Source: CAYVVD01 sp964454975 (GTDB lineage Bacteria; Bacteroidota; Ignavibacteria; Kapaibacteriales; UBA2268). Taken from it: a stretch of DNA of 64,000 bases. The translations under genes were made by a program, and so were the position numbers. The stretch lies in contig CAYVVD010000006.1 of NCBI GenBank assembly GCA_964454975.1, forward strand, positions 62,001 through 126,000. The letters are read 5' to 3'. Positions 44,811-53,168 of the stretch are shown one piece after another; within the stretch, counting starts at the first letter, position 1; every line of letters starts with the position of its first letter. The notes under the pieces were generated by a model, which was given only the letters and a program-made list of their open reading frames with translations, was not told the DNA's origin and searched no databases.

Positions 44811-45422
44811 TTATTTATACTTAACAGAACATCCGTAGGGTTTGGTTACACTCTTTACATCAGGTTTTGTGCCATTCAAATATGAATTAAGAAGAGCATC
44901 AATGTAATTTTTTGAATTTTTAACATCCTCAACATTTGTTGAAGGTGTGTCATCAATTGCGCCTGCATAAACAAGCTTTCCTTCGGGATTAATTACATAC
45001 ATGTGCGGTGTTGTTTTAGCTCCGTATGATTTGCCTACTTTTCCGGATACATCAATTAGGTATGCAGTCATTGCAGCCTCATAGTCGCTGATTATTTGGT
45101 TAATTTCTTTCGCATCAAAATGTCCTTGTTTGCTTTCGGCAGATGAACATATACTTAACCAAACTACACCTTTGGCTGTCAGCTTTTTCTGTAGCTTTTG
45201 CATGTTTTCGGAATCATAGTGCTTTTTAACAAACGGGCAATCAAAATTTATCCATTCAAGAATTACCCATTTCCCTAAGAAATCAGAAAGTTTATGAAGT
45301 GTGTTTTTGCTGCTGTTCAGTTCAAATCCGGGTGCAGGTTTATTAATTTCTGCCTTGTGATGTTCGGCAGAAGAGATTATGGGAATTATTGCGAACAGTA
45401 CAATTGCAATTGCTTTTCTCAT
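44811..45422 (-). CDS. Periplasmic redoxin-family protein
   Basis: 203 residues with signal peptide (IAIVLFAIIPIISSA). Thioredoxin-like redoxin domain of the AhpC/PRX-like class: KPAPGFELN, then the peroxidatic-type Cys in FDCPFVKKHY, where the family often has CNHC, so only one Cys of the pair remains, and TTPHMYVINPEGKLVYAGAIDD. A second Cys is near the C-terminus (YGCSVKY), a position conserved in the family. The start overlaps the stop of the DsbD-N gene (TAATG), so the two form a translational unit and probably work together in the periplasm. Confidence 0.8.
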   Translation of the reverse strand: MRKAIAIVLFAIIPIISSAEHHKAEINKPAPGFELNSSKNTLHKLSDFLGKWVILEWINFDCPFVKKHYDSENMQKLQKKLTAKGVVWLSICSSAESKQGHFDAKEINQIISDYEAAMTAYLIDVSGKVGKSYGAKTTPHMYVINPEGKLVYAGAIDDTPSTNVEDVKNSKNYIDALLNSYLNGTKPDVKSVTKPYGCSVKYK

Positions 45423-46240
45423 TATTTTTCCTCCATCTTCAAAGAGTTTTTAATATAAATAGCTTTTTTATAATTTTTCCAGTTTTTGGTGCTGATTACA
45501 ATACCTTCAATAATCTCAGGCATTTCAATTACAAAGTCATCCTCCCAAACTTTGATTATTAGAGCTCCATCCTCATAATCAATCTCTTGCTTTTTTCCAT
45601 TGCTTAAATATCCGGATTGATATGATAAAAATGTTACATCCCCGGTGTATGCTTCTTCAACAGCGTATATTTTAAAAACAACATGCCCATTAAAAGTTTC
45701 TAATTCTGTCTTAAGACTATGATTATAATCCGGAATTCTTGCCTGGTAAGTGAAAAATTCATTTAGATAATTTATATTACTGCCAGATTCGGTATTTTCT
45801 GAAATTACAACTGTCAGAGTATCTTTTCCGGGAAGGCATATCTCCTTGCACACTAGCCAACTGACTGTGAATTTAATTTCAAGCGGAAGCACAATTTGTT
45901 TGTTCGATTTTAACTCGGCAAACAAGGTTACTTCTTTTGCATAACCAAAATTGGTGATATCATCAGTAGTAAATATTTGGGGTATAGGCCAGTTAACATT
46001 GTTTACCTGAATATCACCGGGATTGAGGAGTTCAATTTTAGTAGGCAATCCTGCATCGCCGGGATTGCGCCAGTATATGTGCCAGCCGTCTTTAATCATA
46101 AATCTGAAAGCCACCTTAATATTTTGTTCACTACCGGATTTATTATAAAATGGAAGTGCTTCAACACTTACCAGGGAATCTGCCGTATATGCAGATTCAA
46201 AGCTTAAAATTAGAGATAATATGATAACAAGTAGCTTCAA
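45422..46240 (-). CDS. DsbD N-terminal-domain-like thiol protein
   Basis: 272 residues starting at a TTG (46240) that gives an immediate signal peptide (KLLVIILSLILSFESA); no ATG is available in frame nearby. The sequence matches the immunoglobulin-like DsbD-alpha domain: WHIYWRNPGDAGLPTKIEL, PQIFTTDDITNFGYAKEVTLF and the reactive Cys pair in WLVCKEICLPG. The membrane and thioredoxin domains of full DsbD are absent. As a free periplasmic module coupled to a redoxin it may pass electrons to that protein. Confidence 0.82.
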   Translation of the reverse strand: MKLLVIILSLILSFESAYTADSLVSVEALPFYNKSGSEQNIKVAFRFMIKDGWHIYWRNPGDAGLPTKIELLNPGDIQVNNVNWPIPQIFTTDDITNFGYAKEVTLFAELKSNKQIVLPLEIKFTVSWLVCKEICLPGKDTLTVVISENTESGSNINYLNEFFTYQARIPDYNHSLKTELETFNGHVVFKIYAVEEAYTGDVTFLSYQSGYLSNGKKQEIDYEDGALIIKVWEDDFVIEMPEIIEGIVISTKNWKNYKKAIYIKNSLKMEEK

Positions 46241-46302
46241 ATGATAAAATCGATTAATAAAACGGTTTACGGATTAGGCTATTTTATACATATGTTTCAA
46301 AC

Positions 46303-46330
46303 AAAAAAAGGCAATCATTATGATTGCCTT
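46303..46330 (-). terminator. Terminator of the CxxCH T9SS gene
   Basis: Perfect 10-bp stem AAGGCAATCA / TGATTGCCTT with a three-base loop; on the minus strand it is followed by seven T. It lies 27 bp beyond the stop at 46357. Confidence 0.82.
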
Positions 46331-46356
46331 AAATATAAGCGATTATTTTTAAATTT

Positions 46357-47022
46357 CTATTTAATATAAAATACTTTCTCGAACCTCGCATTGTTGTCTA
46401 CCCAGAAGCGAATTAAATATGTCCCCTGAGGAACAGTAGCTCCGGAATAGCTCGTGGCGTTCCATGCCAGGCCGGCGTTTCCTTCAGGTAGATAATCATT
46501 TAGCAAACTAGTTATAAATTCGCCATTCAGATTGTAAATATCAACCTGGACTTTACCGGCATGTTTGACATTAAATTTAATTTCAACTGTTTCATTAAAC
46601 GGATTAGGAGATATTGATTCAATTTTTACTGCAATCTCGTCGAATATGTTGGAAAGAACAGGTGTTACATTTTCATCACCTGGATTTCCTACACTTCCGG
46701 GATCTCCGGGGGGAGGGTCGCCAATTTTCCATGTTCCCTCAGGATCGAGTAACTCCTCTCCATTAGTAAAACCATCGCCATCAGAATCAATCATTGCTAG
46801 GGTTTCATTCCAGTTCACATTATCACCGGCTAAAAAATTCTCTCCAACTTCTTTACCAAAGTCGTTTAGAGGCAGGCCGCCTGTTGAGTTATCGTGGCAA
46901 TTTAAGCAACCTCTTACTGAACCGTTCGGAATCTGGAAAGGCCTGAATGAACGGGCATCCACAGATTCAATTATTCCCAAAACTGAGAATAAGACAAGAT
47001 AAATAAGTAACTTTGTGTGCAT
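46357..47022 (-). CDS. T9SS-sorted protein with single CxxCH heme-type motif
   Basis: 221 residues. Signal peptide (LLIYLVLFSVLGIIESVDA), then a short module with CLNCH, a classic heme c attachment motif, followed by GGLPLNDFGKEV, and a calcium-type loop DSDGDGFTNGEEL. A Gly/Pro/Asp-rich linker (about 105-125) precedes an 85-residue T9SS type A sorting domain (SPNPFNETVEIKF ... VPQGTYLIRFWV). The CxxCH plus DSDGDGFTNGEEL layout recurs in a family of small exported proteins of unknown role. If heme is attached in the periplasm before T9SS export, this would be a surface cytochrome; alternatively the cysteines bind something else. Confidence 0.8.
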   Translation of the reverse strand: MHTKLLIYLVLFSVLGIIESVDARSFRPFQIPNGSVRGCLNCHDNSTGGLPLNDFGKEVGENFLAGDNVNWNETLAMIDSDGDGFTNGEELLDPEGTWKIGDPPPGDPGSVGNPGDENVTPVLSNIFDEIAVKIESISPNPFNETVEIKFNVKHAGKVQVDIYNLNGEFITSLLNDYLPEGNAGLAWNATSYSGATVPQGTYLIRFWVDNNARFEKVFYIK

Positions 47023-47094
47023 ATTAATCCTTAATTTGTTTTTAAAATCTCTTAATTAACACTTGAGATGAAGAAAAGTTAATTACAATTTATT

Positions 47095-48498
47095 TTGAAA
47101 TCAGTTTTAATTCTAATACTGCCATTTATCATTTTCCCGGCAATTTCCCAAAAAGAATTTTCTGCAGATATTTCTATTGCTACAGGATTAAGCACTTCTT
47201 CAGGCAGTTTTGCTGATTTACCGGGAATTCCGAACTGCTGTCCTGAGTTTTCACAATCCACAGGATTTCTTAAATCACTTGAGGGGACTGTGGGGCGTAA
47301 GCATTCTAATGAATTCGGAATCAGCATTTATGCCGGAATTGAATTTGATGATATTAAAATGCGTGAAACAGAAGCCGAAGTATTGAACGTGGGGGGGCTC
47401 CCATTCAACGGCAAGTTCGAACATGTGATGAACTTTAATTATACCGGGTATTATGCAGGTGTTTCTGCAGATTATTCCACTGTTGAAAATATGAATATGA
47501 GCCTTGGCCCAACGCTATATTTCTCAAACCATGTACAATTCAGCCAATATGAGAGGATTATCTACCCTGAAGACAGAGGTGTATTTATCGATACAGAAAC
47601 TCGTACAAGGAATAGATACTCCGGCAGACTGACAGATTCTATCGGAATGGTAATTGGACTGGCAGGAGGGATCGAGTATGCATTTCCGCTAAATAATATT
47701 CGCAGTTTTGAGATAGTCCCTAAATTCCGCTTTCATATTCCATTTAATTCATTGTATAATGATATTTTATGGCGCAAATATAATCTTACACTTGGATTTT
47801 CCATTAGGTATAATCTCGGATTGTCTGATATTCAGGATACCCTTGAAATTCCTTCAAAGACGGAACCGGAAGATCCGGTTGTTAATCTGTATGCAGAAGA
47901 TAGAAGTTTACTCATTGAAGTGGGCAAATATACTTATGTTGCGATAGGTAGCGGAGACTATTTCTCCTGTCTTAAATCAGAATCTGCAAATAAAAGATTC
48001 CGTTTCAAAACTCAAACAAGCGATATTAAACTGCAAGTTGATTGCAATATAAACGATGTAAAATCCTGGACCTTGAAGCTGACAAATACTTCAGGAGAAA
48101 TTAGCGAAGTGGCAGGAATTGGCAAACCGGTTGAGATAAGCATAAGCTTGAAAGATAATTACTTTGAAGAAAAACCGGAAGATTTCACAGCAGAGTTAAC
48201 CCTTGAAACTAATAAAGGCAATATTATAACAAGAACAGAGTTTGAGACTGAAGTTGTTCATTCAGATGTTTCTGAGACGTTCACTCTCATTGAGCTGGTG
48301 GATCTCGAAAACCCTGCAATACCACTGGATAAAATTAAAACAATCAGACCTGCATCAGAATTTAAAATACCTCTTGAAAGCATTATCCCTTCCCATCTTC
48401 TCGAAAGTGGGAAATGGAAAATCTTACCCGGAAGATTCAATGTTACACCTGAGTGCAGTTCTTCCCAATTGATTTATGTATCATGGCAAGGGGATTAA
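47095..48498 (+). CDS. Hypothetical outer-membrane barrel-like protein
   Basis: 467 residues from a TTG start (47095), the only start that gives the signal peptide (KSVLILILPFIIFPAIS). Residues about 20-245 alternate hydrophobic/polar like an outer-membrane barrel (FEHVMNFNYTGYYAGVSADYS, IGLAGGIEYAFPL, YNLTLGFSIRYNLG), including a CC pair in NCCPEF. Residues about 260-467 are a different beta-rich periplasmic domain. No family recognised. Divergent from the CxxCH T9SS gene with a 72-bp shared spacer. Confidence 0.6.
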   Translation: MKSVLILILPFIIFPAISQKEFSADISIATGLSTSSGSFADLPGIPNCCPEFSQSTGFLKSLEGTVGRKHSNEFGISIYAGIEFDDIKMRETEAEVLNVGGLPFNGKFEHVMNFNYTGYYAGVSADYSTVENMNMSLGPTLYFSNHVQFSQYERIIYPEDRGVFIDTETRTRNRYSGRLTDSIGMVIGLAGGIEYAFPLNNIRSFEIVPKFRFHIPFNSLYNDILWRKYNLTLGFSIRYNLGLSDIQDTLEIPSKTEPEDPVVNLYAEDRSLLIEVGKYTYVAIGSGDYFSCLKSESANKRFRFKTQTSDIKLQVDCNINDVKSWTLKLTNTSGEISEVAGIGKPVEISISLKDNYFEEKPEDFTAELTLETNKGNIITRTEFETEVVHSDVSETFTLIELVDLENPAIPLDKIKTIRPASEFKIPLESIIPSHLLESGKWKILPGRFNVTPECSSSQLIYVSWQGD

Positions 48499-48556
48499 AT
48501 TATTGCCATTAATTTTAATAACTCATCTGCTTATAATAATTTGCATGCTGTTCTGA

Positions 48557-50650
48557 ATGCAGTTGCACATAATGAAAAATATCGCAGATAAATTTATATC
48601 TCTCACCGACCTTGCATCAGGTTATGTTGACGATCTTATAAGCAGGGCAAAAATGACTGAACACCTGTTCATGATTATCATTGCATCTGTAATAGGAGTT
48701 CTCGCAGGTTTTGGAGCAGTAGGCATAAGAATATTGATTGAATTTATCTCTGAGCTTTCGTTTCCCGGTGAAGGCAACCTCTTGGAAAATATTATGGCGG
48801 CCCCCTGGTATATTAAAGTATTGATACCTGCAGTAGGAGGTCTGATTGTCGGTCCTATAATTTACTATTTTGCACCTGAAGCAAAAGGACACGGTGTCCC
48901 TGAAGTAATGCAGTCGGTACTGATAAAAGGGGGGCTAATCAGGCCCCGGGTAGCACTTGTTAAAGCATTTGCTTCTGCAGTAACAATTGGTACGGGTGGA
49001 TCAGTTGGGAGGGAGGGGCCGATAATTCAGATTGGCTCCAGCCTTGGATCTACTGTCGGGCAGTTCTTCCAGGTGCCTTCGCGCAGGTTAAAAACACTCG
49101 TGGGATGTGGAGCTGCCGCAGGCATTGCAGCAGCATTTAACGCACCCGTTGCAGGTGCGCTCTTTGCAGTTGAAATTATTCTTATGGATTTTGCTGCTGT
49201 TCAATTTGTGCCAATAGTAATTGCTTCAGTGATGGCGACAGTTGTCTCGCACACTTTTGAAGGGGATTTTGCAGCATTTACCGTTCCACACTATTCGCTT
49301 GTAAGTCCATACGAAGTGGGCTTTTATGCAGTCCTCGGCTTGTTAAGCGGTCTGATTTCATGGCTGTTCATAAAAGTCCTTTACTTTTTTGAGGAGCTAT
49401 GGGATGAAAATATCAGGGTTAAACCTTATATCAAGCCAATGTTTGGTGGGTTGTTAATAGGTGGGATTGCCCTCTTGTTCCCCCAGATAATGGGTGTTGG
49501 ATACGATTCTATCACACTGGCGCTTTCAGGTGAGCATATCTGGGATCTTGCTTTAATTCTTATATTTCTAAAAATACTTGCAACATCAATTACACTCGGT
49601 TCAGGTGGTTCAGGAGGTATTTTTGCACCGTCCCTGTTTATGGGAGCTATGCTCGGGGCATTTTTCGGGTATTTTGTACATATGCTATTCCCTGAAATTT
49701 CAGCATCACCAGGAGCTTATGCGCTTGTAGCCATGGGAGGCATGGTTGCCGGAACAACCAGGGCCCCGATTACAGCCATTATTATCGTATTTGAGCTTAC
49801 AAAGGAGAATGCTATTATACTGCCCCTTATGGTAACATGCACAATCAGCATGATTCTCTCCTCGAAGCTTTCGCGGGAATCAATCTACACGTTGAAGCTG
49901 CTGAAGAGAAATATAAAGATTAAAGACAGGGCAGAGGTAAATGTACTCAAATCGCTAAGGGTTAAGGATGTTTACTCTCCTGAGTTCGAGACTATACGAG
50001 AAGATACTACCTTTAATGAAGTGGTAAACAGGCTCATCACAAAGAAGCTTCCATATCTTTCTGTTGTAAACATGAAAGGGGAGTATATGGGTGTAATCTC
50101 AATTAACACAATCAAGGAGTTGCTGTTTGAGAAGGATTCTCTAAACTACGTGGTGATTGCAGGCGATGTAGTTGACCCTGCGATAAAAACTTGTAGCTTC
50201 AACAACAATTGCAAAGAAGTTTTGCTCTTAATGCAAAGTTGCGATTACGATGGACTGCCTGTGTTGGATCCAGAGAATGAGAATAGGCAAATTGGTATTA
50301 TCTGGCGCAGGGATATTGACGCCGCATACCAAAAGGAGGTGAACCTCATTGAACTTTCCTCCGACCTCGCTACTAAAATTACTCATTCCAATACAGAAGC
50401 GGATGTACACTTCATTGAAGGTTATGTAATCACAGAAATTCCCGTGCCGCCTCAGTTTGCAGGTCACTCGATAAGGGAACTGCAAATACGGGTTAAATAC
50501 GGCGTGGATGTTCTGAGCATCAAAAACGTAACGGATAAGGGACATGACATTAAAGCTATCCCCCACGGGGATTACCGCTTCCAGAAAACCGACTCGCTAA
50601 TCATAGCCGGTGAAATTGAAAAAATAAATATCCTCAAGAGTTTAATGTAA
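48557..50650 (+). CDS. ClC-family chloride channel/antiporter with CBS and TrkA-C domains
   Basis: 697-residue inner-membrane anion transporter. Selectivity-filter motifs are present as GHGVPEV (GSGIP equivalent), GGSVGREGPIIQIGS and GSGGSGGIFAPSLF; the gating Glu in GREGP is retained, which favours H+/Cl- exchange. After residue about 455 come two CBS domains (VKDVYSPEFETI, KKLPYLSVVN) and a C-terminal TrkA-C/RCK-C-like domain (GVDVLSIKNV, SLIIAGEIEKI), suggesting nucleotide or ligand control. ATG 48557 or ATG 48572 are both possible starts. Its stop is 5 bp from the converging T9SS gene. Confidence 0.93.
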   Translation: MQLHIMKNIADKFISLTDLASGYVDDLISRAKMTEHLFMIIIASVIGVLAGFGAVGIRILIEFISELSFPGEGNLLENIMAAPWYIKVLIPAVGGLIVGPIIYYFAPEAKGHGVPEVMQSVLIKGGLIRPRVALVKAFASAVTIGTGGSVGREGPIIQIGSSLGSTVGQFFQVPSRRLKTLVGCGAAAGIAAAFNAPVAGALFAVEIILMDFAAVQFVPIVIASVMATVVSHTFEGDFAAFTVPHYSLVSPYEVGFYAVLGLLSGLISWLFIKVLYFFEELWDENIRVKPYIKPMFGGLLIGGIALLFPQIMGVGYDSITLALSGEHIWDLALILIFLKILATSITLGSGGSGGIFAPSLFMGAMLGAFFGYFVHMLFPEISASPGAYALVAMGGMVAGTTRAPITAIIIVFELTKENAIILPLMVTCTISMILSSKLSRESIYTLKLLKRNIKIKDRAEVNVLKSLRVKDVYSPEFETIREDTTFNEVVNRLITKKLPYLSVVNMKGEYMGVISINTIKELLFEKDSLNYVVIAGDVVDPAIKTCSFNNNCKEVLLLMQSCDYDGLPVLDPENENRQIGIIWRRDIDAAYQKEVNLIELSSDLATKITHSNTEADVHFIEGYVITEIPVPPQFAGHSIRELQIRVKYGVDVLSIKNVTDKGHDIKAIPHGDYRFQKTDSLIIAGEIEKINILKSLM

Positions 50651-50655
50651 AAAAT

Positions 50656-52248
50656 TTACTTCACCACTACCATCTTCCCACTCTGTGCGCTGTAACTGTT
50701 GGAAACAACTATGAAATATAAGCCGTTGGGGAGATGGGATATATTTATGATTTCTTTCAGGTTGAGTGTATTCAGCTCGAGAACTATATTCGAACGCATA
50801 TCATAAAGCTTTACCTGCTTCTTGCCGGGCAAGTCCGTTGTAAGCTTAATTAAACCATTTGCCGGGTTTTGGCTAATATCGAGACCTGCGGTGTTATCCT
50901 CGTTTTCTAGATCAGTTAACCTGTTCTCATAGAAAAAGTCCCTTCCAACCTTTACTTTGCGGACAAGCTCCTGTAGGTCTTCTTTCGTTCCATCTGCTTC
51001 ACTACCCTTTGATGTGTTTGCAAAGGTAATCTGGTAAATCACGGAAACAGTGTCTTTTGACTTCATATTGAATGGGCCGGTGGAGAGAAATATACGCTTG
51101 TCTCCTTCATCAGTTCTGTCATCAATAATTCCGCTTGACATGAAATTATACCTTGTATTATCTTCAAAAACATCTTCATACAAAGGCATAGTACTGAAAG
51201 TGACTACTCCGATTTGATTCTCCCTGTTATTAAAAGAATCATTAAGAAGGTAACCACTTTGGTCAATTGCAGGAGTCAAAAGCGCAGAAACACCTAAATA
51301 ACCAAATCCTTCTCCAAGTTCACCTTTATCTGTTTTAGTCATAGCAACTGCCAAATTTAAATCTTCGTCCCATTTATAATAAAAAGTAATGTCATTAGAT
51401 GCTCCGGTCTGAGACAGGTGTTCCTTGCCCAAATCAGTATCTATCAAGTATCCGATCCATGTGTTTGAAAGTTCAAATTCGGATGTATTGATTATGTCAT
51501 AACGGATAAATAAAATATCTGAAAGTTCTGAAAATCCAAACGAATAAATGAATTGCTCAATCTGTAATCCGAGAGGGTAACCTTGCAGATTTCTAACGTC
51601 AGATCCGCCGTCATAATAATCGAGATCCGTATCTTTGTAAGTTGTAAAAACGTCTTCTTCAGAGATAAAAACCGGTCCAAAAGGATAATTCTCAAATTTT
51701 CTCTTTTCATTGTTATAAATGAAGAATCCTGGTATCCCACAATTTTCTTGATGTAGATTATTACCTCCGAATTCCCAAATAGGCCAATTTGATCCATCTT
51801 CGGGATTTAATGGTTCCCCATTTTCTTGGAAATCAGTAGAAAAGAAAGTACGATAAGAAAAAAGGTCTGATTCTACTGCTTGATAGCCATCTTCAATTCT
51901 TCCAGGTACGTACCATGAACGGCCATTATTTGGATTATATGTAACAGAAACATACTTTCTCCATAAGCCTCCATGTTCTCTCATTGTACCTATCCATAAT
52001 CCACTACCAAATATATATTGGTTTTGGGAGTTTCTGGGCCAGAAAACTCCTCCTTTGGTTATAGGAATATTTAATCCAAATATTCCGTAATTAGAAGTAA
52101 TGAAGTCAATGTTACCTACAGTATTTTTCTGCAGGTCAAAAAAACCTACAGGTTGGCGTTGAAGTGTTGAACCATTTGATTTTAAGTTTTGGGTTATTGC
52201 GTAATTAGTTAACAGGATATAACATATCAAGATAACTACGGTTTTCAT
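50656..52248 (-). CDS. T9SS-sorted hypothetical surface protein
   Basis: 530 residues with signal peptide (KTVVILICYILLTNYAITQ). The main domain opens with the recurring pattern GVFWPRNSQNQYIFGSGLWIG and has RWSWYVPG-like and YDGGSDVRNLQGYPLGLQIEQF strands, a family I have seen only in Ignavibacteria-like and other FCB genomes and which has no known function. The last 75 residues are a T9SS sorting domain (ISQNPANGLIKLTTDL ... LPNGLYFIVV). Upstream (52335-52352) is a perfect dyad that may control it. Confidence 0.78.
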   Translation of the reverse strand: MKTVVILICYILLTNYAITQNLKSNGSTLQRQPVGFFDLQKNTVGNIDFITSNYGIFGLNIPITKGGVFWPRNSQNQYIFGSGLWIGTMREHGGLWRKYVSVTYNPNNGRSWYVPGRIEDGYQAVESDLFSYRTFFSTDFQENGEPLNPEDGSNWPIWEFGGNNLHQENCGIPGFFIYNNEKRKFENYPFGPVFISEEDVFTTYKDTDLDYYDGGSDVRNLQGYPLGLQIEQFIYSFGFSELSDILFIRYDIINTSEFELSNTWIGYLIDTDLGKEHLSQTGASNDITFYYKWDEDLNLAVAMTKTDKGELGEGFGYLGVSALLTPAIDQSGYLLNDSFNNRENQIGVVTFSTMPLYEDVFEDNTRYNFMSSGIIDDRTDEGDKRIFLSTGPFNMKSKDTVSVIYQITFANTSKGSEADGTKEDLQELVRKVKVGRDFFYENRLTDLENEDNTAGLDISQNPANGLIKLTTDLPGKKQVKLYDMRSNIVLELNTLNLKEIINISHLPNGLYFIVVSNSYSAQSGKMVVVK

Positions 52249-52334
52249 AACAATCGCCCATATTATTTACAGATGTATCAATTTAACAAAATGTTAAATC
52301 AAAAAAAAATAATGGAATTGAATTCAGAAAACGT

Positions 52335-52352
52335 CACAGATATTAATCTGTG
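52335..52352. promoter_or_regulatory. Perfect dyad upstream of T9SS gene
   Basis: CACAGAT-ATTA-ATCTGTG, 7-bp arms and a 4-bp centre, 87 bp upstream of the ATG at 52248 and about 55 bp from tRNA-Pro. The arm and spacer size equals that of the dyads at 13.2 kb, though the sequence differs. Candidate operator. Confidence 0.35.
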
Positions 52353-52407
52353 CTATAATAAAGAAAACACATGTGAATGATAATTAAGGGTTAAGGGTTG
52401 GATATTG

Positions 52408-52482
52408 TCGGCGTGGCCGGATTTGAACCGGCGACCCCCACTACCCCAAAGTGGTACGCTAACCGGGCTGCGCCACACGCCG
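52408..52482 (-). tRNA. tRNA-Pro(GGG)
   Basis: On the minus strand: acceptor stem CGGCGTG / CACGCCG, D arm GGCGCAGCCCGGTTAGC, anticodon stem CCACT / AGTGG around loop TTGGGGT (anticodon GGG), T arm GCCGGTTCAAATCCGGC. Discriminator A at 52408; CCA not encoded. It follows gmk by 42 bp and may be co-transcribed. Confidence 0.93.
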
Positions 52483-52524
52483 TAAACTTCCAAATTAACT
52501 TATTCGAAATCAAATTACAAACAA

Positions 52525-53094
52525 TTATACAAGTGTGCTACGAGCAATTGCCTCTGCTTCTTGCAACGCCTTTTGCAAATCTTCATTGTTGATAACATAA
52601 TCAAACTGATCTTTAAATTCCATCTCCTCTTCGGCGCGGGCAAGCCGCCTGGTAAGTTCTTCTTCAGATTCCGTTCCGCGGGATTCCAGGCGCCTGCGCA
52701 GGGTCTCACCGTCGGGTGGTGATATAAAAATTAAAACACTGTGCTCAGGGAATGCTTTTTTAATTGATAGTGCCCCTTTTACATCAATATCAAAGACAAG
52801 GTTTTCACCTGATTCAATAGCTTTTTTTATCTCACTTTTCAGTGTACCATAATAGTTCCCAAAGATTTCTTCGTACTCGATAAATTCGTTGTTTTTTATC
52901 TTTTCTTCGAAGTCCTCATGTGAAATAAAAAAATAATCCACACCCCAAGTTTCGTTTGGCCTTTTTTGTCGTGTTGTTGCGGATATTGAAAATCGCAGGT
53001 TGGGAATTACTTTAAGCAGGTGTCTCGATATTGTGGATTTTCCACCACCACTGGGAGATGAGAACGCCAGCAACCTTTTTTTCTTTTCAATCAT
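52525..53094 (-). CDS. gmk: Guanylate kinase
   Basis: Phosphorylates GMP to GDP. The 189-residue product carries the P-loop SSPSGGGKST (about residues 12-21; most family members read SGPSGAGKST), the GMP-binding SATTRQKRPNE and GVDYFF, and DIDVKGALSIK. Complete. Divergent from rnr with a 74-bp shared promoter region. Confidence 0.96.
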   Translation of the reverse strand: MIEKKKRLLAFSSPSGGGKSTISRHLLKVIPNLRFSISATTRQKRPNETWGVDYFFISHEDFEEKIKNNEFIEYEEIFGNYYGTLKSEIKKAIESGENLVFDIDVKGALSIKKAFPEHSVLIFISPPDGETLRRRLESRGTESEEELTRRLARAEEEMEFKDQFDYVINNEDLQKALQEAEAIARSTLV

Positions 53095-53168
53095 AGCTTG
53101 TTGATAAGTTCGTCGTAGATTCTTTCGGATATATAGTATCTTGAAGTTTAATATTGTATCCTTGACTA

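Noticed and set aside
52383..52400. Short direct repeat of AAGGGTT next to tRNA-Pro, considered as an attachment site
   Set aside because: Only 7 bp, with no integrase or second copy of the tRNA end in the window.
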